From Isoetes taiwanensis (lineage: Eukaryota > Streptophyta > Lycopodiopsida > Isoetales > Isoetaceae): DNA of 64,000 nucleotides. The DNA is taken from assembly GCA_021234155.1 (NCBI GenBank), contig JAJEKV010000093.1, forward strand, positions 1,178,001 through 1,242,000, written 5' to 3'. Numbering within the stretch: position 1 is the stretch's first letter; the number at the start of each line of letters is the position of its first letter. A program made the translations under genes and the position numbers. Positions 49,561 through 59,979 of the stretch are shown here, piece after piece. The notes beneath the pieces were generated by a model. The model did not search any database and had not been told where the DNA came from. It saw only the letters and a list, made by a program, of their open reading frames with translations.

Positions 49561-50032
49561 TGCCCACTTTGCCCAATGTGTGAGCGGTGCATTGAAACAT
49601 TGGAGCATTGTTTATATTTGTGTGCAGAGTTGAGTAGTCTTAGGTCCTGGCTGCATTCTCTTTTTGGAGTATCTTTGGATAGTCAGCACTTTCTTTTGGG
49701 TATTTATCCAAATCAGTGGACTGCTTCTAAAAGGATTGCATTTCACATGGCAAAGTCTTGGCTAATATGGAGTGTATGGAAGCGAAGGCGAAGAAAAGTC
49801 TTTTATGATAAGCATATTTCTTCTCAGGTGGTACTTCAAGAAATTCGTAAGAAGTTGTATAATTGCTTTCAGATCTCCAATTGGCCTGATCGTATTAAAC
49901 TTCCAATATGGAGTGATCATCTAAAAGTGATTGATGTTTCAGGGACATTTCTTACTTCTGGAAGTACTTTGTAATATTTTGAGTGTATAATATGAAGTAA
50001 AACACGTTCTTCAAAAAAAAAAAATGCGACTT
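49549..50032 (+). mobile_element. 5'-truncated LINE with 12-bp target duplication
   Basis: AAAATGCGACTT occurs at 49549-49560 and 50021-50032. In between is the C-terminal end of an L1-type ORF2 (49561-49974). It has CPLCPMCERC and ETLEHCLYLC (zinc-binding zf-RVT pattern), a WLIWSVWKRRRRK stretch, a stop at 49972-49974, and a TTCTTC-A(n) end. It landed exactly in the end of the palindrome-rich repeat copy B, so it is younger than that repeat. The frame is still open, which suggests a fairly recent insertion. Confidence 0.9.
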
Positions 50033-50640
50033 ATCTGCTTCAGAAACAAAATTGAACTTCAAATCAACCATATTTAACCTGCTACGCTGATTATTTAGAA
50101 CTCAAAATTTATAAGCAAATAGGATAAATAATCATGCAAATCTTACATTTTTTCATTCAGCTCCCAGGCAGTAACAACTGGGATGGTCTCTTTTTTTGTG
50201 GCCGAGCTGAACATTCTGCTCCAAGCCCCTGGTGGAACTCCATAGCTTGTACAACTTATCAGAAAATAAGAATCTAAGAAAACCGTATGCTCCTGAGTAG
50301 ATACATAAAGGGGACTGTTTGGTGATTTTCTCAGAAAATACGTGCATATCTTTGCTCCGTTTTTGGATGCAGACAATCAAAAAATCTAGGGCAAGCAGTG
50401 ATGGTCCGGGAGAGGTAATGGTTCGAGAGAATAGGATTTCTCTGCTTTGGTTTTGTATGCACACAATCGAAAAATCCAGGGCAAGCCGTGATGGTCACGA
50501 GAGAATGCAATTTATTTGCCGTTGGCTTCCAGTATTGCATTAAAACACAAATCAAATCTCAGCCATTTGGATAATCCAACCTTAGATCTAAGCCGTCCAA
50601 TCTAGAGCTTGGTTCATTACAGACATTCAATAACATTATA
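50033..50640. other. No gene; ~100-bp direct duplication
   Basis: A segment with CAATC(A/G)AAAAATC(T/C)AGGGC and AGCCGTGATGGTC occurs at about 50370-50410 and 50462-50505. Confidence 0.5.
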
Positions 50641-50669
50641 ATGGGAGAATTGGGAACAATCAAGCTACA

Positions 50670-51362
50670 TTGCTTTCAGGTGAAGGTCATGTTTTGTGGC
50701 TGAATGAGCGTTCAGATGGTTTGCTTTGCTGGCCACGCCAATCACCAGATACAGTAAAGAATAAAATGGGTACGCATGTTCTTGCTCTATGTGAGTCCTT
50801 CAATTTCATTGTATACAATGGACTTGTGAGATTTTCAGGTACAAATTGTTTCACTTGCATACAACCAAATGGAAATAGTACTATTGATCTTTTGTTAGGA
50901 GAACCGGAGGCAATTGGGTATGTGACCGATTTTAAGTTCTTGGAAAGAAATCCAGATTCTGATCATGTGCCTTTTATGTTTCAATTGAATGCCCATATTG
51001 TTAAGCGTCCACCTGATGTCTCTCCTCCTCAAAAAATAAAGCTTAATTATAAACTGGCAGATAAATATGGAAACGCATTGAGTGCTAAACTAGAAGAGAT
51101 TCATTTACAGGAATCCCTAGAAGAAAAGAGTAGGAGGCTGACTGATGTAATAATTGATACATCAGGTTATATATTTGGTTATGCTCCTAGTAGGAAGAGA
51201 CGTCATAGTAAATGGTTTGACGCAGACTGCCTCAAGGCAAAAAAAGAGTGCATGAAATCTATAGATCCTCTTGTTTACAAGCAGTATAAAAATTTGGTCA
51301 AGCAAAAAAAAAAGAGATTGGAAGCGCCAACACCAGGAAAGGGTCATTCAAGAAGTGGATAG
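50670..51362 (+). pseudogene. LINE ORF2, end of endonuclease and linker
   Basis: A 230-codon frame with GTNCFTCIQPNGNSTIDLLL (around 50844-50900) and SDHVPFMFQLN (from about 50958), the last two endonuclease motifs. A lysine-rich linker follows with KWFDADCLKAKKECMK. The catalytic GDFN motif would lie upstream and is missing. The frame stops at 51360-51362; the next frame carries on from about 51330 (VIQEVDRDPRSFWNR), showing a one-base slip in an A-run near 51305-51315. Confidence 0.8.
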
Positions 51363-52361
51363 AGATCCAAGAAGTTTCTGGAACAGGTCATCTAAGAAGA
51401 CAGAAATTGGAGATATAACAAGAGATGATCTTCTCTTTTTGGTCTCAGAATTATATAGCACAGTAGATACAGGCAATTTGGATTGCGCAGGAGAAGCTAT
51501 ACCCATATTCATGGAACAAGATGTACAAATAGCCCTACAAAAAATGAAAAATGGACATGCTTGTGATTCAAGAGGTATGTCAATTGAGTTTTTTAAATGG
51601 GGAGGAAACGAGCTTTGTAGCCTCTTGGCAGATCTATGCAATGAAGCACTCTTGAGAGGATATTTCCCTACAGAATGGTGTCTAAATAGAGTTGTGCCCA
51701 TACATAAGACTGGTGATAAGGACGACATTAAAAATTATAGAACCATTCTAGTGAGCAATGTATTTGCTAAATTATTTATGACAATCTTTGGAACTTAAGA
51801 TTACATCTTTGAGGAGGAAAGAGCAAAACATAAGAGCACCGGGGACAGGCGGGGTTTTAAGATGCAGATCACTCTACCTTGGATCACCTAGTCACTTTGA
51901 GAGTGCTCACGGAAGGTGCCAAAGGTACAGGCAATAAGAGATTTTTAGCATTCATAGATCTTACTAAAGCCTTTGATAGAGTGAATCGCACGCATCTTGC
52001 TGAAAGACTTGAATTGTTGCAAGTCCCTATTGAATTGCAAAAAGCTTGTCTCTATAATGAAGTTTTGGTTGAGCTTTCTTTTCCTTTTTCGGGATCTGAA
52101 AAAATCAATAATACAATTGGAGTTAAGCAGGGCTACCCATGCTCTCCTACCCTTTTTGGTTTGCTTATAGATGAGCTCGAATGTTGGATGACAAGGCTAG
52201 GTGGCATGGGAGCAAGGCTTGGGAAATATGTATTGCAATTGCTAATGTTTGCAGATGATATAATATTAATTTCAAGGGATGCAAGTGGGTTACAGAGACA
52301 CTTGGACGTGCTTGAGTCCTTTTGTTCCTCTAAGCAAATGCAGATTAATGTAAGTAAATAA
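51330..52361 (+). pseudogene. LINE ORF2 reverse transcriptase
   Basis: Two frames with a break near 51798-51879. The first has NGHACDSRGMSIEFFKWGG and W.NRVVPIHKTGDKDDIKNY, the fingers region. The second (51879-52361) has motif A AFIDLTKAFDRVN (from 51948), motif B GVKQGYPCSPTLFGLLIDEL (near 52120) and motif C LMFADDIILIS (FADD at 52248-52259). The catalytic aspartates are all present; the frame break makes this copy inactive. Confidence 0.85.
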
Positions 52362-53253
52362 AAAATAATGGTGTTTGGCGGCAAGGATTTCACTATATTT
52401 ACAAGGGTGGTGCTCCTTGCATAAAAGGTGATGAATATAAATATCTTGGGATTGATATGACATGTAATTACAGATGGACAAGGGCGGCTCGTAAGCGCTG
52501 GGGAGGGATCTTGGGCCTTTTTATGGTATGATTTATCAATGTAGGCTTAATAATTTTGAACATTGGAGTTCACGAAGATTGCTTTTTTGGAGTTCAAGTG
52601 AAACCGGTTATTCTATATGGTAGCCAAGTATGGGGCCTGGATTATCTCAAAAAATCTTTGGAATGGCATTGAGAATGTCTTGGCGCGTTTTTATTAAGTG
52701 AGCTTGGTGCAAAGCCACAAACTCCATATTGCATGATGTTGGCTGAAACAGGGCATGTTACCCTTAGAAGTGGAAGCCCTATCGAGAACAATAACTTTTG
52801 TTAATAGGGTTCTCACAATGGAAGTGGATAGATTTCCTCATACAGCCCTTGAGCAATCCAAGGATAAGGGGTGGTATTGTGAAGTGAGAAAATGGAGTAC
52901 TAAGTGGCTTGGACATGATGTGTGGCCGAAGTCAATTAAGTACAAAGAAGTTTATGGGGAGGTGAAGGCTTGTGTCCTAAAGGAAATGTGGAAGCTTGAA
53001 CCGGGGCGGAGATGTTAAAAAAGGTTCTATCTTGATGATATAAACAATTTGGACACATATGAAGAACGAGGAGTATTTGCTTGCAAACATCAACAGAAAG
53101 AACCGCATGTTAATTTCTCAGTTGCGGTTATCATCGCATCACCTACATGTTGAAACAGGTAGATGGAATGGAACACCTCGTAATGAGAGATTTTGCCTAG
53201 GATGCCTAGACCACGAAATTGAAACAGGAGAAGCACGCGTTTTGGAATGTTAA
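52362..53253 (+). pseudogene. LINE ORF2 thumb and C-terminal zinc finger, broken
   Basis: Pieces in order: KYLGIDMTCN (about 52438), then the frame 52755-53018 (MLPLEVEALSRTITFVNRVL), then 53059-53253 with QLRLSSHHLHVETGRW and RFCLGCLDHEIETGEARVLEC. The zinc-finger His is replaced by Ala. Confidence 0.7.
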
Positions 53254-53622
53254 AACTTATGAGAATATTAGAACCAAATATGATATCTGAGCCGGGCCTT
53301 GAGAGAGCTACTAGAAATACACGCACATAAGTTAAGTGCTTATCTTAGGGATGTTTGGATGGGCGCATCTGGACATTATAAACTTATTTAATCTTATGGA
53401 TAGTTTTGATATCGGGTGCTTCGAATTGAGTGCCTATATTACGTTGCATTATATTATGTATTTTGTTTGCCATAGAGGCCTGGGGGCCTAAATGGCTTGA
53501 TGAATAAATTAAATTAAATATAGGATAGGATAGGATGAGTCGACTCCTCATATGTGATACTTTCAAATTGGTAGTCAGATATGAGTCAAATTGGTAATAT
53601 TTCGGATACTAGATAGGTGCTA

Positions 53623-54580
53623 GAGGCTCGGGATACTTTTACCCTTGATTCGGTGATCCAGGAGATAAATTTACCGGCCTCGGGATCCGGGTTCTCCGAC
53701 GGGAGGGGTCATTCGGGAGACCCGTTCGAGGTATGGGGGCGCCCGCGGCATTGAGACCATCCCGGCCGTCCAAACCCCCGTGCAATGGCTACCGATAAGT
53801 CGCCTCGTAGATCCTCAGGGATCATCCCCACGATCCCCTCCTCCGGGATCCCCGCGATTGAAGTCGATGGCTGGTAAGGGCGACGATATCCTTAGGTGAT
53901 CCCCTCTCCGGGATCCCGGGCACCCCCATCGGGATCCCCTCCTCGAGGGATCACCCCTAATGGGCGATAGCTACGGGCCGCTTATCCGCCGAGGGTGATC
54001 CCCTCCTCGGGATCCCGGGCACCGAGACCGGATCCCTCTCTCGAGGATCACCCCTAATGGCCGATAACGGCGGACGCTTTATCACGCCGAGGTGATCCCC
54101 TCCTCAGGGATCCCCCCACTCGGGCCTTGAATCCCCTCCTCCGGATCACCCCGCCGTATCTGACTTGGCCGGACCCATCGGCCCGAGGTCACCGGGCCGA
54201 GGCTGTTAACGGCGGACCCTATCCGCCCGGTGATCCCCTCCCTCAGGGATCCCGGACACCCCTGGCGGATCCCCTCCTCGGGGATCACCCCTACGTAGTC
54301 GATAATCGGCGGACGCTTATCCGGGCTGTGGTGATCACCTCCTCCGATCAACCCCGTGGTCGATAACGGCGGACGCTTATCCGCCGCGGGTGATCCCCTC
54401 CTCCCGATCGCCTAACCGGTGGGCGTCGATAACGGGCGACGCTTATCCGCCGTATTATCCTCCCAGGATCCCGGATATGAGGACGCGGAGGCGGAGCTAT
54501 TCTCCGCCGCTAGATGCACTCCGAAATGGGTTTGTCATCGGCCATTAGATCCGGTGATTTATACCTGGCCCTCAGGATCC
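53623..54580 (+). repeat. Left terminal inverted repeat of the MULE, hairpin/GGATC array
   Basis: The outer part is followed by about seven degenerate units of roughly 110-130 bp. Each has GGCGGACGCTTATCCGCC-like sequence (itself an inverted repeat, GGCGGA...TCCGCC), then GGTGATCCCCTCCTC and GGGATCCCCG..CACC. Very GC-rich, CpG- and GATC-dense. Confidence 0.9.
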
Positions 54581-54599
54581 CTACAAGCAAAGAACTTTA

Positions 54600-56030
54600 A
54601 TTTTAAAATTAAATTCTGACGGGCCATTAACCATGGTAACGCATAATCCTCGGCCCGCCACGTGGGACCTTGGGATACCGGAGGGCTGCAGAGACCTCGC
54701 CGATTTCGAAGAGTCCAAGTGCGGGCGGGGAACTCTGGTGGGTGCACGGGATTCCTGTACCACGCTGGTTTTGCGGGCGACGGCACCATTAGCGACTAGG
54801 AAGTCGTTTTACATCGTTTACCTCTGTATTACTTGAGGGTTACGGAGGTAAAATCGAATTTTCGCCCTGTTATATCAAGTTTTTACTATTTCCTACTATT
54901 CTTTACTAAATCTTCGCGTGGCTTGCGGATGGGCCGAATCCTTAAACACGGAAGTCGGCCTCAACACCCGTTTTTGGAGAATCTTTGTCTTGAAAGGCGC
55001 TTCATATGCATTCAATTCGGGCGTCACGGTGAATGAAGCGGATTCGGATCTTAGAGGTGGAGTCCCCCGGCCGTCGGGGCAACAAAAATTGGATGAAGGG
55101 GAGGAAAAATCGGTGGGGAAGAATAGAGAGGAGGAGGTGAAAGAACGAGCTTTTGTGGGCGGCTCAAGCTGGCGGGCGATTTGAATGAGGAAGGGGGCGG
55201 TAAAGGAGGGTGTTGTCATGAAGCGAGCACGATCTTGGCGTTACTTGAGCGAAGAGCCCCCGATTCTGATTCACGATCGGTGGCAAAGAGATGGAAGTGC
55301 TTAGTTGATGATCGCACCAAAAGTTACTCGGGAAGGTTGAGCTCGAAAATCCACGGGTTTCGAAAGTGCATGCCTTGGTTGATAGGTGGCGGGTTCACGA
55401 TGCTTGCCGAGGGGAGGATCCCAAACCGTATTCATTTGCCCAAATGAGCCCGCCAAGGCGAATGCCAATCGGAAGAAGAGGAGTTATGCAAAGGTTTACG
55501 TGGCGGAAGCATGGATCCGGACTATAAATATGCCCACAACCTCACCAAAAAAATTGCGGAGGGGCGGGAGACATCTTTGGAGTGGTGGCCGATGAGCAAA
55601 TTGAAATGGGTCTTTCGATAAGAGCCAAAGAAGCCTTCATTAATTTCTGGGGTGCAGAGGAAGAAAGCAAGTGAATTGGAAAGCCAACAATTTGCGGTCG
55701 AGGGAGATAAAGGCACGGATCAGGCGAGCACCAAAAATTTAATCTCGATGATGAGCTTTGGCCTCCACTAACCAAAAGCGAGGAGCAAAAGCCAATTGGG
55801 CCCGGTGATGATGTGGCGAGGAGGTGGGCTGCGGCGGCCAGTAAGCATTCGTCTCCTTTGCCTAAAACTGCCCTTTGCCTAAAGCTGCCCTTTGCCTAAA
55901 CTTTTGTGTTGCCAAAGCCGGGGCCAAAAAATTCGGAGGCATCGTGCGGATCAAAACCCCCAAAACCTCCTCCTAAATCCATGAATTCATGGCGCTAACG
56001 GATCCTGGAGGCCGAGCTCGAAGATAATAT
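54600..56030 (+). other. MULE cargo region, unassigned frames
   Basis: Several plus-strand frames (54918-55184, KLDEGEEKSVGKNREEEVKE; 55181-55447; 55386-55595) read in one direction with frame changes. They may be upstream exons of the Ulp1 gene; no domain is recognised. Confidence 0.4.
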
Positions 56031-56039
56031 TCCCAAGCC

Positions 56040-57049
56040 CGGCAAGATTATGATGTATCATTTGTACTCTGTCGATCCACATTTTCTCGATTACGTTTTG
56101 GACTACCAAAGAGGTGTTGATGCTTGTCCGTCGATGGCAGTGCCCTTCACATTAAATTTCCCCTGTGGTGGTTGAGAGCCCTTCATCAAGGTGGGCAGAC
56201 AAGTCGACAAATGTCGAGTTTTACATCCAAGAAGCCGAGGCCCTAAAATTTATGACAATCCCTTAAATTCGGGGGATGCGGAGGCGATGTGGACTTCGGA
56301 TTGCATTGGTTCTTATCTCTGTAAGTTTTAAGTTCTTAAGTTTCTTCAATTTCAGTTTTTCATTGCACTCAATTGCTCAATTGGTTTATGCAGGTAATGA
56401 TGCACTCAATTCCAATCGAGAAAAGGTGCCATCATGTGTTCTTGCATCCTCACTGCATTCGGGCTGTTCTTGAATGGAAGCAAGGCGGGTTGGCGGGGGC
56501 TTATGGCAGTTTGCCAAGCTCATCCCGACAACCCGTTTGGTAGGGAAACACGGTGGAAGATCGAAAAGCACAATTCTATTATATTTCTGTCAATCTTTGG
56601 GTGGCTTCGAGATCCTTGATTATTTAAGTTTTAAATCTATTCTAATTGCCTTTCAAATTGCTATTTCTTAGTGGCCATTGGAGCCTTTTCATCTTAGTGG
56701 TGATGGCACGGCGTGTGCTTTCGGCTTGGAAAGCCACGCCCTTGCATTACGCACCTTGATTCATATGCCCCCTTGCATGCATCTGCAGGAATTTGTGACA
56801 CCGTAAGTATTCCTCTCTAACTTTCGAAATATTTAATCTTTTGCATTATGATTGAAGCTAATTTCTTATTCATACTTGCGAGATTCCTCACGGCGTGTTT
56901 AAGAGGTGGAGGCATGAGGAAAGTGCATTGCATAATGCACCGCATTCCATTAGAAACTCCCCAAAGACACAATAATTGAGGTTGTGGTGTGTATGTCATA
57001 AATTATGTGAAGAAATTTGTTAAAGACATCGTTGGCAAGGAGGATAATG
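56040..57049 (+). pseudogene. Ulp1/SENP-type cysteine protease (C48) gene in the MULE
   Basis: Ulp1-family enzymes cleave SUMO or related modifiers using a His-Asp-Cys triad. Recognisable parts are FYYISVNLW (near 56567), GHWSLFIL (56673-56696; catalytic His at 56676-56678), and ETPQRHNN followed after a stop by GCGVYVINYVKKFV (catalytic Cys at 56983-56985, with the Gln-x-Asn ahead of it). They are separated by intron-like DNA (TTTCTTAG before the His exon, CCGTAAGT near 56800, AATGTGAGT at 57048). Upstream, MYHLYSVDPHFLDYVLDYQR (56053 on) is a plausible earlier exon. The Asp is not certain (LESH in one frame). One stop just before the Cys suggests inactivation. Confidence 0.65.
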
Positions 57050-57670
57050 TGAGTCTTTGAGTTTATGTTTCTTGTTTCTTTTTTTAGGCAAATTTTAGGT
57101 TCATGGCTAAATTCATGTTTTAATCACGGTCGATTAACCGTGATTGGTTCAAAAAGAAGACATAGATTGCATGAGGTCGGGGCTTCAAGATAATGCTCGA
57201 AACTACATGATTGCTTGGCTGCGGGGAAGTCCACCTTTTACTTACCCGGGGGTGACACGGGTGATAGCGGGATCCGGACCAGCTTCTTTGGTACATGGTC
57301 CTTGACATCTTTGTAAGGATCTACAAGTTTGTGAATGTGAATATCTCAAAAACTCCCAATGTGAATATTTTCTTGAATGTGAATATCTGGAACACTTGAA
57401 TGTAATTGTCTTGAATGTGAATATCTTCATCAAGTCTTCAATGTCAAAGCAAAAGCAATTGAATGTAATTTTGGCTTTTGGCAATGGCTCAATGCACCAA
57501 AAGAATAATGCTTCAAAGCTTCCACCATAGTTTCAACATCAAAGTTTATTATTGCCCTTTGTTCCTAGACATATTCCAATGGTTAATAATACATTCATAA
57601 TTTCAATGGTTAACATATATTAACATGTTAAATTTGTTGAATCTTGAATATATATTAACATGTTGAATCT
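57050..57670. other. Ulp1 gene 3' region with short repeats
   Basis: GAATGTGAATATC recurs four times (57330-57430) and AATATATATTAACATGTT twice (57605-57665). No coding domain. Confidence 0.5.
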
Positions 57671-57672
57671 TT

Positions 57673-57960
57673 GTGATTGTGAGGGCGGGATCGACAAGCG
57701 GCGGACGGGGGATCTCGGAGGATGGGATCTATTTTAAAGGGGTGTGTGATCGGGAGGAGGGATCACCAAGTAGGCTGAGCGGGCGGGATCCCGGGAGGAG
57801 GGATCCGTTTTCCTTTGTGTGTGATCACGGAGGGCCGGGACCAAAGTACTGGTGGGCCGCAGGATCCGGAGGAGGGATCCGTTTTAATTAATATGTGATC
57901 GGGAGGGCGGGATCACCCTAGCGGGGCGGGATCCGGAGGAGGGATCCTGCACGTATTTTA
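57673..57960 (+). repeat. Internal GGATC array 1 of the MULE
   Basis: About four units of GATC(C)GGGAGGAGGGATC with (C)GGGCGGGATC spacers, alternating with TTTTAATTAATATGTGATC-like AT segments. Same vocabulary as the terminal repeats. Lies between the Ulp1-type gene and the unknown gene. Confidence 0.85.
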
Positions 57961-58105
57961 TTACTTTTGGTACTATGGTCCAAGGCTCCATGGTCTTAAC
58001 TTGGCTAAACTCAAAACATTTTATCCCTATGGTCTTACCTTTAGAAATTGAATTCATGGCTTAACCGATTTGTACAGCGGTTAGTACAATGATTGGCTCA
58101 TGAGT

Positions 58106-58840
58106 CTATATATACTCATGCCTTGATCTTGGTAGAAAGTTGAGTTGATTGGCGGTCTCTCGGTTGAGTTCGATGCTTGATCTCTCAGTTCAATTGCTTC
58201 TTTGTTCAAGCCAAATGGTGAGGACGAACAACAAGTTTGCCGAGAGCGGTGCCATCAATGCCCATACACTTGAGGATATTCTCGTCCACTTGAATGAAAT
58301 TGAGGAGGATGTGGGCCTAGAGCTTCGCCCAACCCTGTGACATCAAAGCGTTGAGTAAGCTTCATATTCATGTTCTACTTTCATATTAATCTTTTCATGA
58401 TCCCCTCATGCTTCATGCGAGACCAGTGGAGAATGGGAATTGAGGGGAGACCCTAGGCATCTTGACTATGCTCCGGTAGTAGGCCAACCCATAGGGCATT
58501 GCTTTGGGAATTGAAGAAGTGTATTATCGAGGGCAAGGCTTTGAAGCGTTTGCTAGCTACGGATGTTATGCGGGAAGGCAACACCCTTAAAAGCTTGCTT
58601 CGAGGAAATGTATCTTTGCGCGAGGTTTGCGAAAGAAGGATCCGATCGGGGATGTCCTAGAGGGGTCCGAGCCAACCACGTGCGATATTTTTGATCACAT
58701 GATGTGGAGACTACCTGCGGTGTGCGGATGTATGGGAGGAGGTCAGGCGCGAAGCCATGGCAAAAGTGCGGGGAGGTAGATTCAGTGATTAGAATTGGAA
58801 TGTCGGTTTTAAGCCATTGTATTAAGTTCAATGTTTCAAA
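58106..58840 (+). CDS. Small MULE gene of unknown function
   Basis: A TATATATA box at 58107-58114 precedes an open frame from about 58149 (ATG choices at 58170 and 58218) with MVRTNNKFAESGAINAHTLE and DILVHLNEIEEDVG. A possible donor (GAGTAAGC, near 58351) ends this exon. The next stretch (about 58500-58650) reads LWELKKCIIEGKALKRLLAT and REGNTLKSLLRGNVSLREVC, and then WEEVRREAMAKVRGGRFSD to a stop near 58793 after a frame change. It is acidic then basic, helical, and has no known domain. Bracketed on both sides by GGATC arrays, it is a third transcription unit of the element. Confidence 0.45.
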
Positions 58841-58949
58841 GCTTATTAAAAGTAATGGTTAAGGGATATTTCAATGGTTATTCCAAGACATATGTCAATG
58901 GTTAAGGGATGTTATAAATAATATACTAACAAATTCAATCCTGTGATCC

Positions 58950-59195
58950 AGGAGAGGAGGGCGGGATCACCGAGCCAAGCGACGCGGGATCGGGAGGGCG
59001 GGATCACCCGAGCCGGGCGATGCGGGATCGGAGGAGGGATCCTCTTATAACTAGTGTGTGATCGGGAGGAGGGATCCCGTTATAACCCGGTATGTGATCC
59101 GGAGGAGGGGATCATCATGCTAGGCGGGCGGGATCGGGAGAAGCGGGATCACGGGAGCTAGGCGCACGCGGGATCAGGAGGAGGAGGGATCCCGT
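58950..59195 (+). repeat. Internal GGATC array 2 of the MULE
   Basis: Five to six units of GGGATCGGGAGGGCGGGATCAC and GATCGGGAGGAGGGATCC with CCGAGC(C/G)(A/G)GGCG spacers. Lies between the unknown gene and the 3' end of the transposase. Confidence 0.85.
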
Positions 59196-59975
59196 GCTTT
59201 TTTTATTAGTTTTTATCCTATGGTCTAAACTCTAAACATTAAACATTTAACTCAAGGTTCTAAATTATCCTAACATTTAACTCTAACAATAAACATTGAT
59301 AACATTGACAATATTTATAAGTACATAGGTGAATATTGATTTATTTATACCTCTTGTTTACAAAACTCTAAACTTGACTGAACAATTAACAAGACAATGA
59401 AGCTCATGAGGTGTCAATGAGCATTAAACAACAACAAACTCACGATGCCATTCTCACAACAGGCCCTCCATCTCAACTTGCTTCCAACTCTTCTTGGTTT
59501 CCTTGTCTTTCCTCTTCCCAATTTCTATTAGAGGCTTCAGCCTTACCAAACTATTACCACACTCCTCTTCCCTTTGCATTAGTGGGGATACATGTCATGG
59601 TTACGTTAGAGCACATTGTGGCCAACATCATCCATTCTTTCAAGCGGCGTGTCGAGTTGTCTCATGAGTGAATCAATTGCAATTAGCATGCCGGATCTTT
59701 TTCTGCCCTTGACATCACTCTAGCAATGACTTCTTGTAAAGATCTCCTTGTCTTATCGGGTTAATCCTTGCCTCCTTTTGAGAGGGAGACTCGTTCAAGC
59801 TTACAATCTCAACCACATCTTAGGTATGTGGTTTCCTCCCCCATGAGGGGCCCCATGATCCTCACATGGCCTCAAGTAGTCCATGCCCCACAAATTGACC
59901 CATATTGAGATCCAAGCACGTAAAAGATCTTGATCCCCGTCAGTTGCCCAACATTTGCATGACCTTAACTTGGTG
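59196..59975. other. Transposase 3' flank, no further gene seen
   Basis: AT-rich DNA to about 59400, then a short plus-strand frame (59411-59671) that lies opposite the transposase end and has no domain. Confidence 0.4.
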
Positions 59976-59979
59976 CTTA

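Larger units (their letters stand above)
50650..53525 (+). mobile_element. LINE, 5'-truncated inside the endonuclease
   Basis: Contains the second half of the endonuclease, the reverse transcriptase and the C-terminal zinc-finger region in order, in several frames. It ends in TTAAATATAGGATAGGATAGGAT (short tandem tail). Motif wording (HLVTLRVLTEGAK, SPTLFGLLIDELE, YLGIDMTCN) matches the LINE at 34.2 kb closely enough to place both in one clade. Confidence 0.85.
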
